A stretch of DNA of 64,000 nt from Macrostomum hystrix (Eukaryota; Platyhelminthes; Macrostomidae). The stretch's first letter is position 1. Every line of letters begins with the position of its first letter. The notes under the pieces are model-generated. The model was given only the letters and a program-made list of their open reading frames with translations. It made no database searches and had not been told where the DNA came from. A program made the position numbers and the translations under genes. The DNA lies in assembly GCA_950097015.1 (NCBI GenBank), contig CATNEN010000039.1, positions 1,240,001 through 1,304,000 on the forward strand. Reading direction: 5' to 3'. Below, in pieces: positions 34,255 to 46,247 of this stretch.

Positions 34255-35540
34255 TCTGATATCCACAATCCACAATCATCAATCTACTCGTAAAATGGTA
34301 AATTATAAATCCATAATGCTCAATCCACAATTCATAAATCACAATCCACAGCCATCAATCTACTCGTAAAATGGTAAATTATAAATCCATAATGCTCAAT
34401 CCACAATTCATAAATCACAATCCACAGCCATCAATCTACTCGTAAAATGGTAAATTATAAATCCATAATGCTCAATCCACAATCCTCAATCTCCAATCCA
34501 CAATTCTCAACCCTCAATCCTCAATCCTCAACCCACAAACCTCAATCCACAATCCTAGATCCTCAATCCACAACCCTCAATTCACAATCCTCAATCCTCA
34601 ATCCTCAATCCTCAATTCACAATCCACAAACCTCAATCCACAACCCTCGATCCATAGATATCAATCCTCAATCGTCAATCCACAATCCACAATCGACAAC
34701 CCTCGATCCATAGATATCAATCCTCAATCCACAATCCTAGATCCTCAATCCACAACCCTCAATTCACAATCCTCAATCCTCAATCCTCAATCCTCAATCC
34801 TCAATCCTCAAACCTCAATCCACAACCCTCGATCCATAGATATCAATCCTCAATCCACAATCCTCAATCCACAATCCTAGATCCTCAATCCACAACCCTC
34901 AATTCATAATCCTCAATCCTCAATCCTCAATGCTCAATTCACAATCCTCAAACCTCAATCCACAACCCTCGATCCATAGATATCAATCCTCAATCCTCAA
35001 TCCACAAACCTCAATCCACAACCCTCAATTCACAATCCTCAATCCTCAATCCTCAATCCACAACCCTCGATCCATAGATATCAATCCTCAATCCTCAATC
35101 CAAAATCCTCAATCCTCAGTCCTCAATCCACAACCCTCAATTCACAATCCTCAAACCTCAATCCACAATCCTCAATCCACAACCCTCAATCCATAGATAT
35201 CAATCCTCAATCCTCAATCCACAACCCTCAATCCATAGATATCAATCCTCAATCCTCAATCCACGATCCTCAATCCATAGATATCACTTCCCAATCATCA
35301 ATCCTCAATTTAAAATCGAAAATCAAAGATCCATTATCCTTAATCCACAATCCTCAATCTCAAATCGAAAATTATAAATCCATAATCTTCAATCCACATT
35401 CCTCAACCCTTGATTCATAATCCCCAACTCTCAATTCACAGTCCACAATCCACAATCCACAGCCCTCAATCCACAATTCTCGATCCACAATCCACAATGC
35501 GCAATCCTTAATCCTTAATCTACAATCCCAAATGGCTACA
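34255..35540. repeat. Degenerate 7-bp repeat tract
   Basis: About 1.3 kb built on a loose heptamer, TCAATCC/ACAATCC, with larger inserts such as GATCCATAGATATCAATCC repeated about eight times and a 76 bp repeat at the left edge (GTAAAATGGTAAATTATAAA at about 34291, 34367 and 34443). It is more decayed than the other arrays. Confidence 0.85.
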
Positions 35541-36291
35541 TACAAAACCACAATCTATTAGGCCCAATCCTACCCCATCCATAGCTCTCAGAGTCAGAAG
35601 CAGCGAGTCAGTATCGATGGTTATCAACAGGCACTCGAGTTCCCACCGAACCGTTAATTAAGTTATTGAATCGATGGGCAAACAAACTTGTGAAAAGTGG
35701 CAGATCGCTGCGTTGAGGTGGCCTAGCAACAAGCGGACAAAGGGGGCAGAGATTTCTGTGAAATATTCGCTCATGTTTTAGGCATGCGGTCTCAGATTTC
35801 ATGTTAAGTCAGGCCGGCAGCAATAATATTGCCTGAATATGCAGACAGGCAGGAAAAATTGTGAGCATATTGTCACCCAGCCATTGGAGCATGACGCAAA
35901 CTAATTTTCAGTTTTTGTTGCACAACAGTGAGCGCGGCTTCCAGAATTAACAACCGAGCGCTTGGATACAACTCGGGAAGAAGGGAAACAACAACTGACT
36001 GACTCCTTTGCGCACGTGTGTCCCGTGCGGTCCTAGCAGATCAGGTATCAGCTGTCCCAGGTTCCCATGCTAATGATGCTCATTGCGCACTCTGTGCTTT
36101 GCTTGGCTCAGCAAACTGAATCTGCTTTTTTCACGACTGCGCTGGCGAGATAAAAAATGAAAATTATCTGCTTGGTTGCCAGGTTGCGGGCAACTTTAAA
36201 CCACCGCGTTGTTGGGCCCCTTAAATCAGATTTGCGAAATTCTGAATCGATAGCCGTTTCAAATTTCTGTCCTCATTTAATCATCTGTCGG
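35541..36291. other. Single-copy sequence, no supported gene
   Basis: No recognised exon, RNA gene or element. Confidence 0.4.
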
Positions 36292-37488
36292 CTTCCCACA
36301 CTACCAAACTTATTGATGAGCTACTTCTCACTCTACCAAACTTATTGAAGAGCTACTTCTCACTCTACCAACCTTATTGAAGAGCTACTTCTCACTCTAC
36401 CAACCTTATTGAAGAGCTACTTCTCACTCTACCAACCTTATTGAAGAGCTACTTCTCACTCTACCAACCTTATTGATGAGCTACTTCTCACTCTACCAAC
36501 CTTATTGAAGAGCTACTTCTCACTCTACCAACCTTATTGAAGAGCTACTTCTCACTCTACCAACCTTATTGAAGAGCTACTTCTCACTCTACCAACCTTA
36601 TTGATGAGCTACTTCTCACTCTACCAAACTTATTGAAGAGCTACTTCTCACTCTACCAACCTTATTGAAGAGCTACTTCTCACTCTACCAACCTTATTGA
36701 TGAGCTACTTCTCACTCTACCAACCTTATTGAAGAGCTACTTCTCACTCTACCAAACTTATTGAAGAGCTACTTCTCACTCTACCAACCTTATTGAAGAG
36801 CTACTTCTCACTCTACCAACCTTATTGATGAGCTACTTCTCACTCTACCAACCTTATTGAAGAGCTACTTCTCACTCTACCAACCTTATTGAAGAGCTAC
36901 TTCTCACTCTACCAACCTTATTGAAGAGCTACTTCTCACTCTACCAACCTTATTGAAGAGCTACTTCTCACTCTACCAAACTTATTGAAGAGCTACTTCT
37001 CACTCTACCAAACTTATTGAAGAGCTACTTCTCACTCTACCAAACTTATTGAAGAGCTACTTCTCACTCTACCAACCTTATTGAAGAGCTACTTCTCACT
37101 CTACCAACCTTATTGAAGAGCTACTTCTCACTCTACCAACTTTATTGAAGAGCTACTTCTCACTCTACCAAACTTATTGAAGAGCTACTTCTCACTCTAC
37201 CAACCTTATTGAAGAGCTACTTCTCACTCTACCAAACTTATTGAAGAGCTACTTCTCACTCTACCAAACTTATTGAAGAGCTACTTCTCACTCTACCAAC
37301 CTCATTGATGAGCTACTTCTCACTCTACTGACATTATTGAAGAGCTACTTCTCACTCTACCAAACTTATTGAAGAGCTACTTCTCACTCTACCAACCTCA
37401 TTGAAGAGCTACTTCTCACTCTACCAAACTTATTGAAGAGCTACTTCTCACTCTACCAACCTCATTGAAGAGCTACTTCTCACTCTAA
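36292..37488. repeat. 32-bp minisatellite (about 37 units)
   Basis: Uniform units containing TTGAAGAGCTACTTCTCACT and CTACCAACCTTA. Variants GATGAGC and CCAAAC are scattered, with no single clear higher-order period visible by eye. Confidence 0.96.
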
Positions 37489-38655
37489 CGACCCCCGTCA
37501 CACCTGTGCCACTCCTATCACACAACCTTCTAACCCCAACAAAGTCATAAATATTATTCCGCCAAGCAATTCAGCTATCAGTCATTTAGGTGTCGTGGGA
37601 GTTTAATTTCCGGCCAGGCCAGGTAGATTCGGGTGAGCCGGCATGCGGCGATAATGTGAGTCTGTTTTTGAGTTGCCATCTGCGCCGCTATTGAGTTGAG
37701 CAGTGCTCAGCCGACATAAACAACCTGATTGTGTATAGGCAATTAAAAAGAATAGCACACATCAGGTGTCGCTTCGGCTGAGAACAAGCCCTGCAGCGGT
37801 TGTTTGCACAGCACTGGAGGCACGCGCCTAGTCTAACTTTGAATTTGTTTGGTGAGCTGTCTGCGTGTCAGGAAATGAAGTCAGCTCAACTTATGCAGCT
37901 CTGGCGATGCTATGACGACACAGATTTAGGCGATGACTCCAATTCGCTTTGTCCGTCAACTTTTGAGTGTCTCCGGACAGCGGATTCAAGGGCGGAACTC
38001 GCGTGACCGTGCGGCACCCCGGCCCAGTCACCTGCCTGCCCGGCACCCCCCCACTTGTCCTGGAACCGTGCCAAGGCCGCACCGCCGTCCGGTGTTTAAC
38101 CAGAGGCCCGCCGAGTGGCCGCGGAGAGGCCAGCTTGGAGACAATGAGACTCCACGTGCCAAAAATCTTTTCGCTCGCTTGTCTATCAATTTCTCTTCTA
38201 GTCGATTGGACTCACCTGCGTGTCCGAGGTGCCAAGAGTTGGTCTTTGTCCGGCCGCAATGGTCTCTATCGGCGGCAATGAGTCGACTCAAACTTGGGGA
38301 GGGGAGGCGTGAGAAATTGGAAATCTCACCTATAGCATGAGGCTTTAATTACTGAATTGCTGCAGCTCTTGGTTGGCAGGGGCTGGAAATTCTAGAGGGA
38401 ACTGGATACTGCATCACAGGGCCTGCAAATTAGCTTAGCAACTAATTCTGCAACCTGTAATCCACGTCTCGGGCCAGGCCGGGCTCTTCAAAAATAAATT
38501 TTTCCCGAGCTGGAGAAGGGTGCCCCTGTACCGCACTGCCAGACAGCTTCTGGGTAATTCAATACGGCCCTGGGCTCCTAGCAAACAACATGGCCTGCTT
38601 GTGCCTGAGTTATCTTCTCATTGAAATTGCTGCCAGATCATTCCAACTGCTCTGT
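37489..38655. other. Single-copy sequence, no supported gene
   Basis: GC-rich centre (37980-38290) with overlapping open frames on both strands but no recognisable protein domain. Confidence 0.4.
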
Positions 38656-38962
38656 ATGGCCTCCCAGCCTTCACCTGTGGCCTCCCAGCCTTCACCTGTG
38701 GCCTCCCAGCCTTCACCTGTGGCCTCCCAGCCTTCACCTGTGGCCTCCCAGCCTTCACCTGTGGCCTCCCAGCCTTCACCTGTGGCCTCCCAGCCTTCAC
38801 CTGTGGCCTCCCAGCCTTCACCTGTGCCCTCCCAGCCTTCACCTGTGGCCTCCCAGCCTTCACCTGTGGCCTCCCAGCCTTCACCTGTGGCCTCCCAGCC
38901 TTCACCTGTGGCCTCCCAGCCTTCACCTGTGGCCTCCCAGCCTTCACCTGTGGCCTCTCATC
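38656..38962. repeat. 21-bp minisatellite (about 14 units)
   Basis: Units GCCTCCCAGCCTTCACCTGT plus G, nearly perfect. The 21 bp period gives false 7-residue peptides (ASQPSPV). Confidence 0.96.
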
Positions 38963-39640
38963 CTTCCCTTTTAGCTCCACACTGGCTTCTTCTGCAGTTA
39001 AATTTAACTAACTGAATGCGCAGGTGCTGTTGTGCAGGTGCGGAGTTAAACTTGCAGTCTTGAAATATTATAGATGCCCACCCTCTTCAGACATGTTTAC
39101 AATGAGGTGCGAATTGTACCAAAACTGCAGCAGTAAACACGCGTTAAACAATGCAAAACTGCGGCTTTGAAATGAAATAAAACAAAATGCGAGTTGGTGT
39201 TCAGTTTTCAGTTGAAAGCCATTGAAAGTCGCTTGTTTTTCAGCCCTATATTCCGCCTCTCCGCCGCAGAGCTGGCGCATTGTAGCCACTTCCTCAGCGC
39301 GGGCTGACTATACGGGTGGCGAATTTCTGTGTCAAAAGTCAGCAGAAACTGCCGCTCGAGATCGGATACAATTGGAGCCAGTCTGAGCCATGTAGCCGTG
39401 TGCGCTACCTGAATTCAGCTGCTGCTGCTGAAAGTAGCGATCACGACTCCTTTACTACCTGCTCTAAACCTTCAGACTGCTCAAACTGGCTGCTCCTTCT
39501 GCAGCTGGTGCAGGTCTCACTGAACGCTGAGCTTTGATCCCAAACATAATTTTCTCCCGTATTTGTTCCCAAAATGTCTGCCTATATTGTTAAACTTTTC
39601 CAATTTTAAATGAATCATTATTTTTTTTATTTTTAGTTTC
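38963..39640. other. Single-copy sequence, no supported gene
   Basis: No recognised exon or element. Confidence 0.4.
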
Positions 39641-40232
39641 TGGTTTGTACAGCTTCTGGTTTGTACAGCTTCTGGTTTGTACAGCTTCTGGTTTGTACAG
39701 CTTCTGATTTGTACAGCTTCTGGTTTGTACAGCTTCTGGTTTGTACAGCTTCTGGTTTGTACAGCTTCTGGTTTGTACAGCTTCTGGTTTGTACAGCTTC
39801 TGGTTTGTACAGCTTCTGGTTTGTACAGCTTCTGGTTTGTACAGTTTCTGGTTTTTACAGGTTTACTGTTTGTACAGTTTCTGGTTTGTACAGTTTTTTG
39901 TATGTACAGTTTCTGGTTTATACAGTTTTTTGTTTGTACAGTTACTGGTTTGTACAGGTCCTGGTTTGTACAGTTACTGGTTTGTACAGTTCCTGGTTTG
40001 TACAGTTTTTTGTATGTACAGTTTCTGGTTTATACAGTTTTTTGTTTGTACAGTTCCTGGTTTGTATAGTTTCTGGTTTTTACAGGTTCAGATTTGTACA
40101 GTTTTTACAGTTTCTACGGTTTTGGTTTTGTACAGCTTCTGGTTCGTACAGTTTTTTGTTTGTATAGTTTTTTCTGTTTGTACAGTTTTTTGTTTTGTAT
40201 AATTTCTGGTTTGTACAGCTTCTGGTTTGTAA
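39641..40232. repeat. 16-bp minisatellite, uniform left and degenerate right
   Basis: Perfect TTCTGGTTTGTACAGC units up to about 39845, then degenerate units (TTTTTTGTATGTACAG, TTACTGGTTTGTACAG) with an internal duplication of about 117 bp (near 39893 and 40010). Confidence 0.94.
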
Positions 40233-40616
40233 TCTGTAAGCCCGCGGCGCGGGTTAAAAATTTCTGTAACACACGGAACCATCTGTTTGCTATTTTGTAC
40301 ACTGTTGCTATTATCAGACAGTAATTATGTTTATGTTCAGTTTATTTTTTACAAAGAAAAATATTCATTTTAATAAATAGTGCCATATTAAAAAACTAAT
40401 AAAGTCGTGAAATAAATATGAGAAGAATGTTGCTAACAAAAATATTGAATACTGGAAAACGATAGGGCAGTAGTTATATACAGTTGGGTGCAGCTTTTAT
40501 CGCTGCTTAAGCAAAATTGTCTTTTTAACAAGCAGATTTTGTCTGCAAAGTGCAGCGCCTGACGCATTCGATAATCATGTTCTGAATGAAGTCCATTCAC
40601 TGGGGAAGGGCCAGGT
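40233..40616. other. Single-copy AT-rich sequence
   Basis: No gene seen. Confidence 0.4.
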
Positions 40617-40630
40617 GTTGCCAAGGCAAC
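40617..40630. promoter_or_regulatory. Perfect palindromic X-box (RFX site)
   Basis: GTTGCCAAGGCAAC is an exact inverted repeat of GTTGCC around AA and a textbook RFX-family binding site (GTNRCC, 0-3 nt, RGYAAC). RFX factors switch on ciliary genes in animals. No exon next to it is recognised, so its target gene is unknown. Confidence 0.6.
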
Positions 40631-42157
40631 AGTTAAACTCTTGGTTGCTGGGCAGGTGCTGCGGCGGGCCAGGGCGAACGTGACTTGAAAGCTGAAAGAC
40701 AGCGGGAGGGTAGGGCCGAGTTGCAGATTTTCACCGGTTTTGGCCGAAAACTGGGCAATAATAAGGAAAGTTGCAGTTTCGCTAATTACTATTGTCTCTA
40801 AGGCCGATTCTTAGTTGTAGTCTTTATTAGCAAATCAATTGGAGAAAATATGGCGTCATAAAGCTCTGCCAAATGTTAATTCGAGTCGATAGGGATATCG
40901 GGATGGTAGTCTTTGTTTCCAGCTTATAGATTGTCAAAGCTGGACTCAAAATAGAAATTAAAATAAGCTATTCAACTCGCCACAGAGGGCAGCAAGGTGA
41001 GTAAGCTACACGGAGGCTGTCAAAAGCTGTACAGGCCGTCAGGATCACCGACAAAGCTCAATTCTTTATTCCCTACCCTCCAATGGTTTGTTCTGCTCCG
41101 ATTTCGGTTGAGTGGAGCTCTCGAGACGCTAATGATGGGTGTCAGACAAACATTGGGATGGGACAGGCTTGGGGTCTTTGTGTCCGCCCCCCGGCTAAAG
41201 TATTGTGGGTTGAGCAGGACGAATGAGATGGAGATCAAAGAGTTTAGTGAGGCCGCAGCTGCTTTTCAGTATATTTGGAAGGCCGAGCTGGTTCGAATGA
41301 AAGCGAGCAGCTGCAGCAGTTGGACTCCCATCGGGTCGGTTCCCATCTTAAGCTCACAATAAAATTGATCTTTGTTCCGAAAGACCCCACACACCGTTAT
41401 AGAGGAGGCCTATATGCCTATATGGCCTCTTTATTCGTGGCACCCACCCCACTCCCACAGAATCAACCCTCGGGCCTTTTCTGGGGCCTCGGCAGTAGCG
41501 GCTGGATCCCCGGGGAGCCTCAGTTGCGTCACCACACGGGCAGCGAGCGGAGGAGGGGGGCGGCCGCCACAACTAAACTAGAAGCGACTCATAAATGACA
41601 CATCATTGAGCACTAGGCTAGGCTGTCTAGATTTCATAAACAAATTTATTGGAGACAAAGGGCCTACTTAAAATTGAAACCCAGCTGGGGGAGCTCGGGG
41701 CGAGCCGCACGTGCTGGGACTCGGACCAATGAGGCGGCGCTGTCAGTGTTAATTCTCTGAATAACAAAAAATAAGACAGCGTGGGCGGCTGACAAGGCGC
41801 AAAAACACAAAACATGAGCAGTTAAGTGCCCCCCTTGAGCAAACACTCGAGATCCTTGAGACTAATGCGGCGTCTTTAGTCGGGCAAGTCAAATAGAATG
41901 AACCTTGAAAACATGAGTCGGGACTTACACAGTGTAGTGTCAAAGCAAACAGACGATGAGCAGTTTAGGCCAGAGAGTGCTGCAGGCTGAATCACTGGCG
42001 GCCGGATTTGGCGCGAACCAGGGCTGGCTTCCTCTGCTGACTGAACATGTCTGAGGGAGGGTTGGCGGCTTGACTGAAGTAGGAACTAAACACGTAACTA
42101 GCACCGATACTTTATACAGAGCTCCTTGGGTTACACATCCTTATCTCTGCCTCTCTT
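40631..42157. other. Single-copy sequence 3' of the CDK inhibitor gene
   Basis: No supported exon. Open frames at 40997-41598 and 41627-41943 are short, overlapping and without domains. Confidence 0.4.
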
Positions 42158-42985
42158 CTATGGCTCCACCTTTCTCTCTCCACTAGCCCTCTCTCCAATG
42201 CTACCGCAGAGACGCTCACCAGAAACACGCAGCTGCACTGACGATGTCGACTTGCGCGGCCGCAGCTGAATCAGTCGCGGAGTTGAGCGGCTTTTGGCGA
42301 CGACGTCAGAGCCGGAGCAGCTCGCCATCGATACGGCGCGGGCGCCGCGACTGGCGCCAAGGCAGCGCCTGATTGGCCTGAGCAGCCGCTGGCGCAGACG
42401 CCCGGTGAAGTTCGCTGGCGACGTCATGGCCGCCATCGCGGACTGCAGCGTCTTCTGCGGCGGAGCCGGCGACTTCCGCTTCGGTGGCGAAGGCGGCGAC
42501 GGTTGCGGTGGTCCGGCTGGGTGCCTTCGGCGCTTGTGCTGGACGCGTTTCGGCGTCTCTGGAATCGTTGCATCGACAGAAGCGGCAGCGGCAGCCAGCT
42601 GCGTCGGTGTTGAAGGCCGTCGTCGCAGGGCGGCAACGCTGCGAAACGCCGCCACGGAGACGCGAGCTCCGCCCCCGCGCCTACTCAGACGAAACATCGA
42701 AGTAGACGAAGAAGCGGCCGGGCGCAGCCGGCGGGAGTAGAACGATGGCAGCTGCGAGGCCGGGCGCCATTCGAACGTGTCGCTGCATTCGACGCGAACC
42801 TCGGCATTGCCATCGGCTTTGCCATTAGCGTTGTCAACATCGACGAAGCGCAGCCCGAAGGTGCTGAGCGCGCGACGCTTATCGGCCTCGATTTGTGCCA
42901 GCAGCGCGTGGAGCATGCAATCGGTGCGGGCTCTGCCTCGCTCGGCGCTGGGGAACCACGGCTGGAGATGCAGTGCGCAGGACAT
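42158..42985 (-). CDS. Probable Kip/Cip-type CDK inhibitor (CDI domain), 275 aa
   Basis: One uninterrupted ORF from ATG 42985 to TAG 42158. Residues about 14-95 resemble the CDI domain of p21/p27/dacapo: LLAQIEADKRRALSTFGLRF in the position of the linker helix and W-x-F-D-F strand, then FEWRPASQLPSFYSRRLRP, which closely parallels YEWQEVEKGSLPEFYYRPPRP of p27. The N-terminal cyclin-binding RxLFG motif is not clear, so this end is divergent or in another exon. The rest is basic and Pro/Ser-rich with likely nuclear signals (KRVQHKRRR, PPKRKSP). Family members bind cyclin-CDK and stop the cell cycle; that function is inference. The start is chosen because the open frame upstream reads as GC-rich non-coding DNA. 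Confidence 0.5.
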   Translation of the reverse strand: MSCALHLQPWFPSAERGRARTDCMLHALLAQIEADKRRALSTFGLRFVDVDNANGKADGNAEVRVECSDTFEWRPASQLPSFYSRRLRPAASSSTSMFRLSRRGGGARVSVAAFRSVAALRRRPSTPTQLAAAAASVDATIPETPKRVQHKRRRHPAGPPQPSPPSPPKRKSPAPPQKTLQSAMAAMTSPANFTGRLRQRLLRPIRRCLGASRGARAVSMASCSGSDVVAKSRSTPRLIQLRPRKSTSSVQLRVSGERLCGSIGERASGERKVEP

Positions 42986-43429
42986 TGTGAGGATGGCTAG
43001 CTGGGTTGCAGACTGCTTGACGGTCAATAAGCTTTGAGGAGTGGGCGGAGTGTTTGCTGGTCTGCCGCTAGGCGGGGCCTTATGTAGGACCGCGGCAAGG
43101 CGGGGCCAGGAGCCCTGGGGTTGAAGCGGGGCCGAGTGGGGCAGCGGAAGGGGGAGGGGCGTCCGCACGAGCTTTCCCATTGGCTGTCGCAAAACTGGCA
43201 GACCAATTCGGTTAGGAGATAAAGTGATCGGCGGGCAACAGCAAGAAGTCACGTGGTTTTCTGTCACTGAAGGCTTTTTGCAAACATCTCACTGTGCTAC
43301 TGACAGTAAGGTTGTTACCTCTAAAAAGCGCTTATTGCAATTTCTTCAACAATAACTCGCAGCAAATTCTTGGAAACGAAAAGCTTAGCCTGAGAGAATG
43401 CAGCATGTGGCATCTATTATTATTTTCCG
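42986..43429. other. GC-rich 5' flank of the CDK inhibitor gene
   Basis: GC-rich up to about 43170 and likely to hold its promoter; AT-richer after. No other gene seen. Confidence 0.4.
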
Positions 43430-43722
43430 CTCTTCTGCTGCGATTCTATCCGCTGTTCTGCTGCGATTCTATCCACTGTTCTGCTGCGATTCTATCCACT
43501 GTTCTGCTGCGATTCTATCCGCTGTTCTGCTGCGATTCTATCCGCTGTTCTGCTGCGATTCTATCCGCTGTTCTGCTGCGATTCTATCCGCTGTTCTGCT
43601 GCGATTCTATCCGCTGTTCTGCTGCGATTCTATCCGCTGTTCTGCTGCGATTCTATCCGCTGTTCTGCTGCGATTCTATCCGCTGTTCTGCTGCGATTCT
43701 ATCCGCTGTTCTGCTGCGATTG
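43430..43722. repeat. 23-bp minisatellite, copy A of the duplicated module
   Basis: About 13 near-perfect units GATTCTATCCGCTGTTCTGC plus TGC. The same unit forms the larger array at 47270-47945. Confidence 0.95.
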
Positions 43723-44434
43723 CTCAGCGTAGCTCAACGTTTGGACGTTGAAAGTTTGGTTCGATTCCAACCTTTGAACTTCTGGAAACGCAGCATGTCC
43801 AAAGCGAGACTTAAACTCAATAAGTTTCTGATCAAATCATTCTGATGTGCTCAGTAGATTATAAAAATTGAATCAATCGATATTTCCCAGATGAAAGCAT
43901 TCAGCACGCAGTATAGCTGTTACACCATCAACTCAATCAATCTACGCAGCTAGATATTAACAACTGCACTTACATGCGAATACACTTGAGTTTTAATTGA
44001 ATTATCCTGACTATTCCCATCTCTCAATCGCATCAACATCGGCCTCTTCAAGAACTGCTCGATTCTAAATAAAAAACTGCATGACTGAAGAACTGCTTTA
44101 GATACTCAGTGTTTTTTGATCGAGTACCATGGTGACTTACCGTGTGTGCATTTGAGATTAATCAACGTAATGAATTTTTTCTCTCTGTAAAGCTGCATGT
44201 CTGCGCTGTGAGTTCTACTGCCCATCTTTAACCAGGGACAGAAACCCTGCAGCATCGTGGAGAATGACTCATATATTGGAGATAAAACAGTCACATATCA
44301 TTATGTTACGGTAGTCTAAGAATAAATAACTGTGGAGAAGAAAATTCGAGACTAAGATGAAAATATCCCGAAAATTCTTGGGTCTGAGGCCTTTTCGAAA
44401 CGCAATAATATCCTATTCCCAACTCCCAATCGAT
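43723..44434. other. Spacer, partly homologous to 48350-48560
   Basis: AT-rich single-copy DNA. TTTGAGATTAATCAACGTAATGAA near 44150 is homologous to TTTGAGATTAATTAACTTTATTGAA near 48405 in the second module. Confidence 0.5.
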
Positions 44435-45108
44435 TTTGAACACCCTGCACCGACTCCAGTCGATGATCTGCACCCTGTACCAACTCCAGTCGATGCTATG
44501 CAGCCTGTACCAACTCCATGCAGTCGATGCTTTGTACCCTGAACCAACTCCAGTCGATGCTATGCAGCCTGTACCAACTCCATGCAGTCGATGCTTTGTA
44601 CCCTGTACCAACTCCAGTCGATGCTTTGTACCCTGTACCAACTCCAGTCGATGCTATGTACCCTGTACCGACTCCAGTCGATGCTTTGTACCCTGTACCA
44701 ACTCCAGTCGATGCTTTGTACCCTGTACCAGCTCCAGTCGATGCTATGTACCCTGTACCAACTCCAGTCGATGCTATGCAGCCTGTACCAACTCCATGCA
44801 GTCGATGCTTTGTACCCTGTACCAACTCCAGTCGATGCTTTGTACCCTGTACCAACTCCAGTCGATGCTTTGTACCCTGTACCGACTCCAGTCGATGCTA
44901 TGCAGCCTGTACCAACTCCATGCAGTCGATGCTTTGTACCCTGTACCAACTCCAGTCGATGCTTTGTACCCTGAACCAACTCCAGTCGATGCTTTGTACC
45001 CTGTACCAACTCCAGTCGATGCTTTGTACCCTGTACCAACTCCAGTCGATGCTTTGTACCCTGTACCAACTCCAGTCGATGCTTTGTACCCTGAACCAAC
45101 TCTGGTTG
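44435..45108. repeat. 30-bp minisatellite, copy A of the duplicated module
   Basis: About 22 units containing GCTTTGTACCCTGTACCAAC and TCCAGTCGAT, mixed with longer units that insert CATGCAGTCGATG. The shared CACCCTGTACCAACTC and GATGCT strings link it to the 31 bp array at 48595. Confidence 0.95.
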
Positions 45109-45192
45109 AAGCGAAACACTGTACACCAGTTTTAGATCGAGCCTCAACCAGTGATGAAACTGGATGCCTTTTACTTTATTAGAGACGACAAT

Positions 45193-45999
45193 AATTTGTT
45201 GTAATTTCCGTTACCGTCGAGCGGACAGCAGACGGGTAGTCGGGGTTCGGGTACGGACTGCCCAGAGCTTGCCGAGGAGGAGGGAAGGGGAGCGGCGACT
45301 TTCGAGGCGTAATGACACTGCGAGCTAGAGATGAGGGACTAGGAGCGTACGGACACTCGCTAAGCCCCGCGAGAAGGATTCGCGGATGACTGAGCTGCGA
45401 GCAGGCGGCCACTCGTCAGCACCGGATTGATGTGGGTGGCGGTCTGGAGGCATACTGACACTTCAGACTCGAGGGAAGATGCGGAAGGAGAGAGGAGCTG
45501 AGCAGTTGGCCACTCGTATCCAATGAGAGGACGAAGAAGCCACTGGAGGTCGGGAAGGTAAGCAAGCGTATGATGAAGAGAACAGGAAATGAATAAATCG
45601 TTAAAATCATTAAATTCTCAAACTACTCTCTGACAACCCTCTGGCTGGGGCGGTGCACATAAACAACAGCTGGGGGCAAGAGCCCAGGGCTGGACGGGGT
45701 GGGGCTAAGCCACGCAGGGCTGGGGGTGGGGGCCAAACTTACAGGGTAGAGGGGCGAGAGAGCAAGAGAATGGGAGAGGCTAGCCAATCAGAGGCCCCCG
45801 TGGCGACAGACTTGATTGGACTAGCCCCCACAGCGAAAGCAAGCAGCGGGGGCAGCCAATGGGCGAGCGACAGCAAGCTAAAGGAAGGCGGGCTAAAACA
45901 GGGCGGGCAGAACCGGATCGCCCAGATGGCTGGTGTGAAAGGGTTGGAGAATGCTGGGGACGGTGCAAGGGCATTGTGAGTCGCAGCTAACAACAAATT
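45193..45999. mobile_element. Possible non-autonomous insertion with short inverted ends
   Basis: AATTTGTTGT at 45193-45202 is the exact inverse of ACAACAAATT at 45990-45999 and the match extends imperfectly to about 14 bp. Copy A of the duplicated module has about 1.1 kb between its minisatellite and lectin gene where copy B has about 0.3 kb, so a GC-rich insertion of about 0.8 kb fits. No transposase ORF is present, and the short inverted repeat could be chance. Confidence 0.25.
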
Positions 46000-46119
46000 T
46001 ATGTTAAAGGATGAAAATAAAATTATTTTATGAGCGTTCAACTTATAATGTCCAAAATATCGGCGGACGGTTTAGGGATATATATATAACAAGCAGAACT
46101 TTCAGATAGTCCAAAAACT

Positions 46120-46125
46120 TTTATT
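46120..46125 (-). terminator. Polyadenylation signal of lectin-like gene A
   Basis: AATAAA on the minus strand, about 123 bp past the stop codon. Confidence 0.5.
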
Positions 46126-46247
46126 GCAGTCGCCTGACCCCCTTTGTGATATCTGGGCTGCTCATGTATAATGTATAGACCAATAAAACCATATTTTCGT
46201 TACACTGTCAAACCATTCGCTCAAGAGTTCTTTGAAGCTCCGGCCGC

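Noticed and set aside
40997-41598. ORFs of 107-121 codons
   Set aside because: No domain and no splice structure; best seen as chance open frames.
42986-43267. N-terminal extension of the CDK inhibitor ORF
   Set aside because: The extra 94 codons are Pro/Leu-rich, begin without a good ATG context and look like GC-rich promoter DNA.
43294-45182. Cys-rich repeat ORFs (LLRFYPLFCCDSIRCSA, SRCFVPCTN)
   Set aside because: Frames of the 23 bp and 30 bp minisatellites; the same DNA is open on both strands.
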